A stretch of 64,000 nucleotides of DNA from Prochlorococcus sp. scB241_528O2. GTDB lineage: Bacteria; Cyanobacteriota; Cyanobacteriia; PCC-6307; Cyanobiaceae. The translations under genes were made by a program, and so were the position numbers. Under the pieces are notes generated by a model that was given only the letters and a program-made list of their open reading frames with translations, searched no databases and was not told the origin of the DNA. Shown here in pieces: positions 51,665 through 58,883 of this stretch (position 1 is its first letter; every line of letters begins with the position of its first letter). The DNA lies in assembly GCA_000634115.1 (NCBI GenBank), contig JFLJ01000175.1, forward strand, positions 31,215 through 95,214, read 5' to 3'.

Positions 51665-51797
51665 AAATTTGAAAGATGTTTGGACATAATATTAGGAAAA
51701 TTATTTTTTGCTTGGGTTTATAGTCAAATTATATTTTTGTTTTACTCTCGTAAAGTCACCTTTTGTTGGCATAATATTATGTAAAGCATGAATTTTT

Positions 51798-51995
51798 ATG
51801 TCTTCAAAAATTTCATTTAAAGCAAATAGAAGCCGCATCAAGAAAAAATTATCTTTTTTTGAGGGCGGCCACCAGCTTGAAAAATTAGAATTTGCTCTTG
51901 CAATAGCTCAAACTAAGGGAGACGAAAAGAAATCAATAATTCTTAGAAAAAAGATTGTTGAGTTAGGCGGAAATGTTGAAGAGCCAGGAACTTAA
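51798..51995 (+). CDS. Small conserved hypothetical protein
   Basis: 65 aa, basic N-terminal half (KANRSRIKKKLSFFEGG) and a helical C-terminal half ending GGNVEEPGT. No known domain recognised. It ends one base before the aminotransferase fragment, convergent with it; this placement next to the aminotransferase is the pre-rearrangement neighbour on this side. Confidence 0.6.
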   Translation: MSSKISFKANRSRIKKKLSFFEGGHQLEKLEFALAIAQTKGDEKKSIILRKKIVELGGNVEEPGT

Positions 51996-51996
51996 C

Positions 51997-52905
51997 TTAC
52001 CCTTCATCAAGATATCTAGATGCTACTACTATTGCTTCACCAGCTTCTTGAGCTGTTATCTTTCCTAGATCAAGAAGTGTTTTACTAATAGCAGAAATCA
52101 CTGTAATAATATCTCTATCATTTACATACCCCAAGTGACCGACTCTAAATATTTTCCCCTTTAAGTGATCTTGTCCACCAGCTAATAGGATATCAAAATT
52201 ATTTTTTATTGACTTTCTAAATCCTTCAGCATCTATTTCTTCAGTTTTTATTGCAGTAATCGAAGGGCTTAAATATCTTTCATCAGCAAATAATTTTAGA
52301 TTTAAAGTTTTTACAGCATTGCTCATTGCTAATTTATGTTTTTCATGCCTCTGGAAAATTTTGTCTAATCCTTCTTCTCTCATCATTTTTAAAGCTTCAT
52401 CTAAAGCAAAAACCAAATTAACTGCTGGAGTATATGGATTACTATTATTTAAAAGACTTTTTCTGTAGGATTTTAAATTTAAATAAAATTTTGGTAAATT
52501 AGATCTTTCTGCAGATTCCCATGCCTTTTGGCTCATTGCTATAAAACTAAGTCCTGGCGGTATCATGTATCCCTTTTGTGATCCAGAAGCAACTATATCT
52601 AGTTGCCATTCATCTACAGGTACATTGCAGGCCCCAATACTTGTGACGCAGTCAACAATAGATAATGCTGTGCCGTGTTGCTGAATATATGAGCTTATTG
52701 TTTCTAGATCATTAATTACTCCTGTTGAGGTTTCAGAATGTGTAAAAATGACTGCTTTTATTTCTTTTTGTTTATCTTCTTCTAATACTTTTTTGAATTC
52801 TTCTGGATTAAGAGGAGTACCCCATGCGGAATCAATTTTTATGACTTCTAATCCAAATTCCTTAGCAACTTTCACCCATCTTTCTCCAAATTTTCCATTT
52901 TCTCC
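51997..52905 (-). pseudogene. Class V aminotransferase (serine-pyruvate type), 3' part of a split gene
   Basis: C-terminal ~295 residues of a PLP aminotransferase (serine-glyoxylate/alanine-glyoxylate type). It contains the region VDCVTSIGACNVPVDEW and the pyridoxal lysine in SGSQKGYM (residue 101 counted from the in-frame GTG at 52875). The frame continues upstream as GENGKFGERW to 52905, then sequence identity switches to a DnaB-type gene. The missing first ~92 codons lie in opposite orientation at 63726-64000 and join perfectly in frame. Here the gene is broken, unless the junction is an assembly or amplification artefact. Confidence 0.88.
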
Positions 52906-53354
52906 TGAATAGAGCTTATTGGTTTGTCAGTGATATGCAAAGGTAATTTACTCAATAAATTTATGCCTTCATTTAGTAAAAACCATTCATCTTGTTGTAA
53001 TCGGCCGGTTCTTAATCGACCAGATTCAATTCCTAATTCCATTGATAAAAGTCGATTAGATATTTGTTCTTTACTAATTTCTAAATGGAAAAGACAAATA
53101 GGAAGATTATGAGTTTTAGCAACATTCAATGCCATATTTAAAGATAATGATGTCTTGCCCATTGCAGGTCTTCCTCCAAGAACAATTAAACCCCCTCTTG
53201 GAAGTCCTTGAGTCATTGCGTCGTAATCATAAAAAGATACTGGGATTCCAGAGTCATAAGTATTTCCAAGAGCACGATTTTCGATTTCTTCAAATTTGGT
53301 ACTTAAAATCTCTCCAATCAATTTTGTTCGATCATTAATGCTTTCTTCACTCAT
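52872..53354 (-). pseudogene. Truncated DnaB-type replicative helicase domain
   Basis: 160-codon frame. Residues 1-150 match the RecA-like C-terminal domain of DnaB: GIPVSFYDYDAMTQG, Walker A GRPAMGKT (61-68), LEISKEQ, and ESGRLRTGRL. The N-terminal primase-binding domain is absent, and the Walker B and later motifs are cut off. The last ten codons (EKMENLEKDG) are out-of-frame aminotransferase sequence, so the gene is cut at about 52905. Its natural 3' part should lie beyond the window end if the inversion is real. Start at this ATG is tentative; the frame is open a little further upstream. Confidence 0.8.
52886..52905 (-). repeat. 20-bp inverted match at rearrangement junction, copy 1
   Basis: The reverse complement, GGAGAAAATGGAAAATTTGG, equals the last 20 bases of the window. 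It is the point where DnaB-type sequence (higher coordinates) meets aminotransferase sequence (lower coordinates). Identity to the other copy stops exactly at 52905/52906. Confidence 0.95.
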
Positions 53355-53639
53355 AATTATTTCTTTAGGGAAACTTATATAAGCTAACTCTGAATAGAAT
53401 GCAAATTAATTTTCTTGAAGAATTTTTTTTGAGAAAAAATTATTTACCGTCAAATAAATCTTGTATCAAATATATATCTTCCGCTTTAGGAGACATTTAT
53501 GATGAAAAACTTTTATCGCATGATTAGGAGAATGAGGGTTTTGTAGTACAAGTGTAAAAATAAAATGAGCCTTTCTTTATAATTTTCATCGTAAATATAT
53601 GAACTAATTTTAGAGAATAAATTTCTTAAAAACTTCTAA
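53355..53639. other. Intergenic gap between trypsin/TPR gene and DnaB fragment
   Basis: No long frame. The part next to the protease stop (about 53585-53635) matches the 3'-flank block found after other island genes (ATATGAACTAA-TTTTAGAGAA). A plus-strand 15-codon frame at 53499-53546 (M-M-K-N-F-Y-R-M-I-R-R-M-R-V-L) sits six to seven bases after a good Shine-Dalgarno, TTAGGAGA. It could be a tiny gene or chance. Confidence 0.4.
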
Positions 53640-55052
53640 TCAACAATTATCCTTAATCCATTTTTGATTATCTTTATTCTTATATCCTAAAGATAATGCT
53701 TTTCTTGCATCAGCACAGGCACCCTTTCGATCATTAATTTTTTCTTTGAATATGCTTCTGAAGAAGAAAGCCTGACCTTCTTTAGAATTAATTGAAATTG
53801 ATTTGTTGTAATCAGATATTGCTCCATAATAATCCTTTAACTCACCTTTAATTAAAGCACGAGTAAGATATGCTATTTCTTCATCTGGTTCAATTTCTAT
53901 TGCTTTGTTTAAATCAAACAACCCACCCTTCAAGTCTCCTATCTTTCCTTTTGATATTGCTCTATACACAAGAAAAAAATAATTATTTGGATCAAGTTTA
54001 AGATATTTATTGAAAGTGCTAATTGCACCATAATCATCGTTCATTTTTGATTTTGTAATTCCATAACTTAACAATGCAACAGAATCTAAAGGTTTGATTT
54101 GAATTGCCTTTAAACAATTTTTATGAGCAGATATATTATCATTTAGATCAAAGTTTGCTAAACATAATCTATGGTACAAATACCAATTAGAAATACTATT
54201 AGAATCATTATCAAAAAATTCAGGTTTCTTGTCCAAAATATTAATGATCAATTGTGAATTACCTTTCTCGTTACTTAACTCTGTTGCCTTAACTAAATAA
54301 TCATCAATTGTTATGAATTGTTTAGAATAAATAAAAGAATTTCCATTTTTAAAATTAATAAAAAATGAATTTGGCACCCCAATTGAATATGAAAAAGATT
54401 CATCTTGAAAGGACTTAAAAGCAGACATAGTATTAATACCAACTAATTTCCCATAATTATCAAAAATGCCACCCCCACTCATACCTGGTACAACTTTACT
54501 TGTGTAAATTAATTGATTACCATCTTTTACTTTTACATTAGAACTTGCTATGAGTTCCCCCTCTTGAAAATAAAAATTACTATCCACAAAACCTGAAGAA
54601 AATAACACATCACCTTTTTTCAACGTTGATATATTTGAAAAATTTACTGTCTCATACTCCTTATCAGTTTTAAAAGTAAATATTGCTAAATCGGAATTTT
54701 CAATTTGTTTAATGCTCTCTTTATTAACTTTATAGAAAGTATAGTCCGCGGTACGAATTGTAAAAGTAATTTCTGAATCAATATTTTCGAATAGATGGAA
54801 GGCAGTTAATATTGTGTATTGACTACCATTCTTTTCTATGATTACACCAGAACCAAACCCTGATTTTAGAGGCAAAATTATTTCTACAGCAGTAGATCTT
54901 GCTAAAGAAGAAATTTGATAAAAATTGTTTTTTTCTGTACTTTCTTTTAAAGTATTGACAATCGGAATAGATTGAATTTGTTCAAATAAAATTGGCAAAA
55001 AAATAACTGCGCTTAAAAAAATACTTTTTTTTATGAAACTTTTAATTAACAA
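53640..55052 (-). CDS. Secreted trypsin-like serine protease with C-terminal TPR repeats
   Basis: 470 aa. A signal peptide (IFLSAVIFLPILF) is followed by a trypsin-fold domain (about 50-210) with a complete triad: H86 in ILTAFHLF, D121 in NSDLAIF, S192 in VPGMSGGGIFD. Four or so TPRs occupy about 290-440, and a closing motif has Gly-Ala-Cys and a final Cys. Its 5' end overlaps the 3' end of the next TPR gene by 7 bases, so they are co-transcribed. Target unknown; it is one of three protease genes in this island. Confidence 0.88.
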   Translation of the reverse strand: MLIKSFIKKSIFLSAVIFLPILFEQIQSIPIVNTLKESTEKNNFYQISSLARSTAVEIILPLKSGFGSGVIIEKNGSQYTILTAFHLFENIDSEITFTIRTADYTFYKVNKESIKQIENSDLAIFTFKTDKEYETVNFSNISTLKKGDVLFSSGFVDSNFYFQEGELIASSNVKVKDGNQLIYTSKVVPGMSGGGIFDNYGKLVGINTMSAFKSFQDESFSYSIGVPNSFFINFKNGNSFIYSKQFITIDDYLVKATELSNEKGNSQLIINILDKKPEFFDNDSNSISNWYLYHRLCLANFDLNDNISAHKNCLKAIQIKPLDSVALLSYGITKSKMNDDYGAISTFNKYLKLDPNNYFFLVYRAISKGKIGDLKGGLFDLNKAIEIEPDEEIAYLTRALIKGELKDYYGAISDYNKSISINSKEGQAFFFRSIFKEKINDRKGACADARKALSLGYKNKDNQKWIKDNC

Positions 55053-55519
55053 TTTTTCTTAATCCAAATCTTATTATTTTCATCTTCATTGCCAAATTCA
55101 CCTGGTTTTTTAGCATCAAAAAAAGCAGCTTTAATATCACCAATTTTCTCTTTAGAAACACTTCTATTATAAAACGCAAGAGATTTTCTAAGATCAAATT
55201 CTATTGTCTTATTGCAATTAAAAATTACTTCATAAGGATCAACTACATTGAATTTTGCTCCACACATGTTTGCAATTAATGTTGCTTTATCTATATACAC
55301 TGATTTATTTGAATTAGAAATTGCCTGATAAAAATTACCTTTTTTAAATTCATTACGAACAAAATGGTAATAATTACTGGTACTCTCTGCATGTGCTTTT
55401 GCAGGAATAGAAATTATAAATCCTATCGTAGATAAAACGACACCAGTTTTAATTATTAATGGTTGCCCTAATGGAATTAAAGATGATATCACAGTAATAA
55501 AAGCAGTTCTCTTTTTCAT
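55046..55519 (-). CDS. Exported short TPR-like protein of the island family
   Basis: 157 aa with the island-type leader M-K-K-R-T-A-F-I, SLIPLGQPL and a second hydrophobic segment ending AKAHAES, a likely cleavage site. The mature part is short with degenerate TPR units (YHFVRNEFKKGNFYQAI) and ends with KIWIKKNC. The first of the two C-terminal cysteines kept by its paralogues is replaced. The upstream block resembles the shared promoter but lacks the palindrome. It probably derives from a longer TPR paralogue by loss of repeats. Confidence 0.72.
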   Translation of the reverse strand: MKKRTAFITVISSLIPLGQPLIIKTGVVLSTIGFIISIPAKAHAESTSNYYHFVRNEFKKGNFYQAISNSNKSVYIDKATLIANMCGAKFNVVDPYEVIFNCNKTIEFDLRKSLAFYNRSVSKEKIGDIKAAFFDAKKPGEFGNEDENNKIWIKKNC

Positions 55520-55540
55520 ATCAGAATTAACTTCTAATCA

Positions 55541-55585
55541 ATATACCAACTGTAGAGAAAATGAACTTTATAAGATTTTTCTACA
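55541..55585 (-). promoter_or_regulatory. Degenerate copy of island promoter block
   Basis: Contains TATACCAACTGTAGAGAAAA and CTTTATAAGATTTTTCTA in plus-strand order, matching the blocks upstream of four other island genes, but the TCTCTTAAGAGA palindrome is lost. It lies 20-65 bases upstream of its gene's start. Confidence 0.45.
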
Positions 55586-56279
55586 TATTTCTACACCAAG
55601 CAGCACCATCGGTTTTAAACCATTTTTCTGTTACTTTATTACCAAGTGAAATTGCTTTTTTATAATCATCACATCCTCCTTTATCGTCTCCTATTTTCCT
55701 CTTTGAAACCCCACGATTGTTATATGCCATTTCTGCTTTGGGGTTAATTTCAATTGCTTTTGTATAATCAGATATCGCTCCGTAATAATCTTTTAACTCA
55801 TATTTTGCTATTCCACGATTGTAATATGCATCGTTATTTTTGGGGTTAATTTCAATTGCTTTTGTATAATCAGATATCGCTCCGTAATAATCTTTTAACT
55901 CATATTTTGCTATTCCACGATTGTAATATGCATTTTCATATTGAGGATTAATTTCTACTGCCTTATTGTAATCAGATATCGCTCCATAATAATCTTTTAA
56001 ATTACCTTTATTCCAGCCTCGATTATAAAATGCCACTGAATCTTGAGGATTAATTTCTATCACTTTTGTATAATCAGATATCGCTCCATAATGATCACCT
56101 TGTTCGCCCTTTTCAAAAGCACGATCAAAATAATAAGAGTCATCTCCTGCATATACTTTTTCAGAAACAGAAAGCAAAAATCCTGTAATTGATAAAACCG
56201 CACTAGTTTTATTAAATAATGGTTGCCCAAATGAAATTAAAGATAATATTGCACCAATAAAAGCAGTTCTTTTTTTCAT
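55581..56279 (-). CDS. Exported TPR-repeat protein of the island family
   Basis: 232 aa. The leader (MKKRTAFIGAILSLISFGQP, then SVSEKVYAGDD) precedes five TPR units of exactly 34 residues from about 47 to 216, with the pattern AYYNRGIAKYELKDYYGAIS. Two adjacent units are nearly identical in DNA. The closing motif is GGCDDYKKAISLG followed by a second cysteine near the end. TPRs bind peptides or proteins; no enzyme domain is present. It has its own promoter block. Confidence 0.85.
   Translation of the reverse strand: MKKRTAFIGAILSLISFGQPLFNKTSAVLSITGFLLSVSEKVYAGDDSYYFDRAFEKGEQGDHYGAISDYTKVIEINPQDSVAFYNRGWNKGNLKDYYGAISDYNKAVEINPQYENAYYNRGIAKYELKDYYGAISDYTKAIEINPKNNDAYYNRGIAKYELKDYYGAISDYTKAIEINPKAEMAYNNRGVSKRKIGDDKGGCDDYKKAISLGNKVTEKWFKTDGAAWCRNM
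55740..55933. repeat. 102-bp tandem repeat encoding one TPR unit
   Basis: The 92 bases 55740-55831 recur exactly at 55842-55933, a 102-base period equal to one 34-residue TPR. Synonymous sites are identical too, so the duplication is recent or maintained by gene conversion. Confidence 0.92.
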
Positions 56280-56300
56280 ATCAAAATTTCCTTTTAATTA

Positions 56301-56349
56301 ATATACCAACTTTAGAAAAAATAGACTTTATTCGATTTCTCTTAAGAGA
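56301..56349 (-). promoter_or_regulatory. Island promoter block with 12-bp palindrome
   Basis: The perfect palindrome TCTCTTAAGAGA is at 56338-56349. On the minus strand it is followed by AATCGAATAAAGT, TTTTTCTAAAG and TTGGTATATT. The palindrome lies 59 bases upstream of the TPR gene start. It is shared with other island genes, so probably a promoter with an operator; the AATAAAG/TATAAAG element would be the -10. Confidence 0.6.
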
Positions 56350-56462
56350 TGCAGAAAAGATGACACGTAAAACTAACTTAGAAACCCCTAGATTTTATCG
56401 GCCAAAATCACTGCTATTGCTAAACCATTGTTTTGCATATATCTCACGTAAAACCGATTAAT

Positions 56463-56515
56463 TCAAGTTGTAACTGGGTTCTTAAAATCAGTTTATTCCC
56501 ACTCAATGGTTTCAC
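56463..56515 (-). repeat. guaA 3'-end remnant, copy A
   Basis: TTTATTCCCACTCAATGGTT (56492-56511) is identical over 20 bases to the guaA end (60910-60929), encoding T-I-E-W-E-stop on the minus strand. The neighbouring bases TCAAGTTGTAACTGGGTT match the bases just downstream of guaA with few changes. This is not a gene; it is best read as an attachment-site duplicate. Confidence 0.75.
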
Positions 56516-56573
56516 CCAACTTTTATACTTCAAAGTCTTTGGTATCATTGACTTCCTTAAAGTGATAATTCCC

Positions 56574-56595
56574 ATGAAAAACCGATGAAAAACCG
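56574..56595. repeat. Paired 11-bp direct repeats at junction A
   Basis: Two adjacent exact copies of ATGAAAAACCG (minus strand CGGTTTTTCAT). The period of 11 and the CGGTTT-type sequence match paired repeats at the other island junctions; arm-type recombinase binding sites are a possible reading. Confidence 0.6.
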
Positions 56596-56644
56596 AATAC
56601 TTCCATTCTTTATACATTGCTTTGTAATTAGTAGAGAAAAAACT

Positions 56645-57223
56645 TCAACAATACTTAGTCAATAACTTATCTGAATCCTTATCTCCGATTTTAGATGACT
56701 TTCGCCAGTCTGAACAGGCACCTTTTTTGTCACCAATATAAGTTTTTGCAATTCCTCTATTAAAAAAAACGCTAGTATCATTAGGAACAATTTCTGCCGC
56801 TTTATTTAAATCTGAAATTGCACCATAGTAATCTTTTAAAAAAGTTTTTACAACACTTCGACTAATAAATGCCTGACTGTGATTAGGATCAATTTTTATA
56901 GCATTATTAAAATCAACTAATGCCCCAGTGTGATCTTTTAGATCTCGACTTTTTATATTACCAATTCTAAAATGTATTTCTGCATTCTTAGGATCAATTT
57001 CAATTAGTTTTAAGAAATCAGAAATTGCGCCATAATAATCTCCTTCTTCCTCTTTCTTGTTTGCTCTTTGAAAATAAAAAGAAGCATCACTTGCATATAA
57101 ATTTTCAGAGATAGAAAGGATCAATCCTGTAGTTAATAAAACCACACCTTTCTTAATTAATAATGGTTGCCCTAATGGAATTAAAGATAATATTGCTCCA
57201 ATAAAAGCAGTTCTTTTTTTCAT
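56645..57223 (-). CDS. Exported TPR-repeat protein of the island family
   Basis: 192 aa. The leader MKKRTAFIGAILSLIPLGQP is followed by a second hydrophobic stretch and NLYASDAS. TPR units of about 34 residues run from 48 to 165 (GDYYGAISDFLKLIEIDPKN, KDHTGALVDFNNAIKIDPNH). The closing motif is GACSDWRKSSKIG with a final KYC. Alone in a module bounded by two guaA-end remnants. Function beyond a binding scaffold is unknown. Confidence 0.82.
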   Translation of the reverse strand: MKKRTAFIGAILSLIPLGQPLLIKKGVVLLTTGLILSISENLYASDASFYFQRANKKEEEGDYYGAISDFLKLIEIDPKNAEIHFRIGNIKSRDLKDHTGALVDFNNAIKIDPNHSQAFISRSVVKTFLKDYYGAISDLNKAAEIVPNDTSVFFNRGIAKTYIGDKKGACSDWRKSSKIGDKDSDKLLTKYC

Positions 57224-57244
57224 GAAAAATCTTATTTAAATCAA

Positions 57245-57292
57245 TATACCCTCTGTAGAGAAAAAAGACTTTATACGATTTCTCTTAAGAGA
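57245..57292 (-). promoter_or_regulatory. Island promoter block with 12-bp palindrome
   Basis: The perfect palindrome TCTCTTAAGAGA is at 57281-57292. On the minus strand CGTATAAAGTC, TTTTCTCTACAG and GGGTATATT follow toward the TPR gene start 58 bases away. Same layout as at 56.3 and 60.7 kb. Confidence 0.65.
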
Positions 57293-57306
57293 GAGGCAAA
57301 AGGGTT

Positions 57307-57327
57307 CGTGACAAAACCGTGACAAAC
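57307..57327. repeat. Paired 11-bp-period direct repeats at junction B
   Basis: CGTGACAAAAC (57307-57317) and CGTGACAAAC (57318-57327). The same pair occurs upstream of the metzincin gene (60792, 60803), with about 20 further matching bases (AAAACCCTTGGTATCA). Confidence 0.65.
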
Positions 57328-57395
57328 CGACCTCCAAAAACCCTTGGTATCACATAATCAGATTTTAATATTATGCTCGTGTAAAACCGACAAAT

Positions 57396-57460
57396 TCAAG
57401 TTATAACTAAGTTCTTAAAATCAGTTTATTCCCACTCGATAGTGCGGGTAAACTTGTAAT
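57396..57460 (-). repeat. guaA 3'-end remnant, copy B (divergent)
   Basis: The minus strand reads A-C-T A-T-C GAG TGG GAA TAA (T-I-E-W-E-stop). Two codons differ from guaA by synonymous changes, and ATTACAAG upstream also matches guaA (I-T-S). The 29 bases after the stop match copy A closely. Synonymous drift suggests descent from another strain's or species' guaA. Confidence 0.7.
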
Positions 57461-57515
57461 GCCAGAAACATATTCATATCAGTTGATTGAAGGGAAGAAT
57501 AAGACAGATTTCTTC

Positions 57516-57537
57516 ACGTATAACCTACGTGTAACCC
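57516..57537. repeat. Second paired 11-bp repeats in region B
   Basis: ACGTATAACCT followed directly by ACGTGTAACCC, then AATTA. The minus strand TAATTGGGTTACACGT resembles the junction core. It may mark the far edge of an earlier insertion. Confidence 0.5.
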
Positions 57538-57741
57538 AATTACCTTAACAAATCTCAAGGAATAAAAAATATATGAGTTTTTCAAAGAGTTTTCATAAAA
57601 TTTATAAAATAAACTTAGAGACTCTATGATGCGAAAAATCTGACTAATAACCTTTCAAATAAAATTAATTGAAAAATTTTTTATAAACGGTAAAAGTAGA
57701 ATAGTTTCAAATAGTTGATATCAAAAATTATTCGCCCTTAA

Positions 57742-57851
57742 ACTGGTAGATGGGTTTATGGTGTTTTTAAGGGTCTTGAATCAGCAGGGATAGGGTACTG
57801 GTAGATTGGTTTATGGTGTTTTTAAGGGTCTTGAATCAGCAGGAATAGGGT
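57742..57851. repeat. 55-bp tandem repeat, two copies plus partial third
   Basis: Units begin ACTGGTAGAT/ATTGGTTTATGG at 57742 and 57797 and differ at two positions; a third starts ACTG at 57852 and stops matching. Each contains GTTTTTAAGGGTCTTGAATC. A CCCTTAAA just before the array can pair with TTTAAGGG inside it. No coding frame. Function unknown; it may be a structured RNA or a simple duplication. Confidence 0.85.
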
Positions 57852-58015
57852 ACTGCTAGCGGTTGGAGAATAGTTTTTCTAATTGCTTGTTGCTTTAGTT
57901 TTGGAATACATGCAATTATTTACTTTGCTTGTACAATCTTTTCGCCTTATGAGAAATCAAACAAAAAATAAACACAAAAATTAGAAAGTGTAGAGAAAGT
58001 TATTTATATACAAAT

Positions 58016-58621
58016 TTAGATTAAAAATAAAAAACATCCAGCAATAAATCCACTTATATGACCCAATAAACTTACTCCTGGCAAGAAAGAGAAAATTAAT
58101 CCTATAAAACAAATTGTCTTTGACATTTTTTGAACTTCATCATTGGATTTTAAACTAATTTTTCTACCTAAAAAATAATTCTTTCCATAAAAAGAAGTTA
58201 ATAATAAGAATCCAAATAAAGCATAAATTATTCCGCTAAATCCTAAAGCAGCATAATTTGGATAGGTATCAAAAAAATACGATAAGATCTTCTCGTAAAC
58301 CCAGATAATAAAAAAATTTAAAAAAGAACAAATTAAAATAAATTTCAAATAAAACGTCCTGCTTGCAATTCCAAGTCTCATTAAAAAATATCTAGTGATA
58401 ATTATTCCACCGAGATTACTTAATAAATGATTTAAATCTGCATGGACCCATATTGATGTAAAAATTCTATAGGGTTGATCACTAATTAATCTTGGGACGA
58501 AGTATAAAGATTCTTTATCGAAAAATTGAATTAAATCTGTAAAAATAAAAACTGATATGAGAACAGAAGCGCTAACTAAATACTGCCAATCATATTTAGA
58601 TATGGAATTTTTAAAAGGCAT
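58016..58621 (-). CDS. Rhomboid-family intramembrane serine protease
   Basis: 201 aa, six predicted membrane spans. Rhomboid motifs: HADLNHLLSN (H60, H65, N69), the catalytic serine S129 in GFSG, and the catalytic histidine H188 in GHISGFIAG. Complete catalytic dyad, so an active enzyme is likely. Rhomboids cleave membrane-anchored proteins; the neighbouring membrane-anchored Cys-rich protein is a possible substrate, by position only. It has an imperfect promoter palindrome 42 bases upstream. Confidence 0.88.
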   Translation of the reverse strand: MPFKNSISKYDWQYLVSASVLISVFIFTDLIQFFDKESLYFVPRLISDQPYRIFTSIWVHADLNHLLSNLGGIIITRYFLMRLGIASRTFYLKFILICSFLNFFIIWVYEKILSYFFDTYPNYAALGFSGIIYALFGFLLLTSFYGKNYFLGRKISLKSNDEVQKMSKTICFIGLIFSFLPGVSLLGHISGFIAGCFLFLI

Positions 58622-58635
58622 AAAACCGTGGAAAG

Positions 58636-58674
58636 TGTAGAGAAATTTATTTTTATACGATTTCTCTGTAGAGA
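58636..58674 (-). promoter_or_regulatory. Island promoter block, imperfect palindrome
   Basis: TCTCTGTAGAGA (58663-58674) differs from the perfect palindrome at its centre. On the minus strand CGTATAAAAATAAATTTCTCTACAC follows, up to the rhomboid start. This second version (TATAAAAATAAATTTCT) is shared with the block at 59.3 kb. Confidence 0.55.
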
Positions 58675-58689
58675 TGAGATTTTACCCTC

Positions 58690-58777
58690 ACGTTTTACCT
58701 AAGTGTAACCTCGCTGGTGAGATCCATTGCAAAAAGGATAACAGATTCTAACGTGTAACCCAGTTAAAACCGATTAC
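58690..58777. repeat. Cassette junction region C repeats
   Basis: Paired repeats with an 11-base period: ACGTTTTACCT/AAGTGTAACCT (58690-58711), then ACGTGTAACCC/AGTTAAAACCG (58751-58772) running into GATTAC. The 3'-flank block TTCCATTGTTTATATTTTGCG follows to the next gene's stop. No guaA-end remnant at this junction. Confidence 0.5.
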
Positions 58778-58883
58778 TTCCATTGTTTATATTTTGCGTT
58801 GTATTTTTATCAAATTATTTTAGAGAACACATTTTTATTTTCAACATTATGAAAATACAGATTTTTTCAAAACACACAATGAA

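Larger units (their letters stand above)
56280..56644. other. Cassette junction region A
   Basis: 365-bp gap with no gene. In plus-strand order it holds the promoter palindrome, a possible weak arm repeat (ACGTAAAACTA at 56364), a core ACGTAAAACCGATTA (56446-56460), a guaA 3'-end remnant (56463-56515), then exact direct repeats ATGAAAAACCG at 56574-56584 and 56585-56595. A block ATACTTCCATTCTTTATA resembling the 3' flanks of other cassettes follows. It looks like two recombination junctions in tandem. Confidence 0.6.
57224..58015. other. Cassette junction region B, long non-coding stretch
   Basis: 792 bp without a convincing gene. Plus-strand order: promoter palindrome; paired repeats CGTGACAAA (57307 and 57318); core CGTGTAAAACCGACA (57378-57392); guaA 3'-end remnant; second paired repeats ACGTATAACCT/ACGTGTAACCC (57516-57537); then a 55-bp tandem repeat (57742-57851). 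A 24-codon frame at 57910-57984 (starting M-Q-L-F-T-L-L) has little support. The half near the rhomboid gene could hold a non-coding RNA, but I see nothing decisive. Confidence 0.5.

Noticed and set aside
56463..57460. guaA paralogue pseudogenes
   Set aside because: Only the last few codons and downstream flank are present at each copy; there is no trace of the rest of guaA, so attachment-site duplication fits better.
55740..57851. CRISPR array
   Set aside because: Repeats are coding TPR units or two 55-bp copies without regular spacers, and no cas genes are present.
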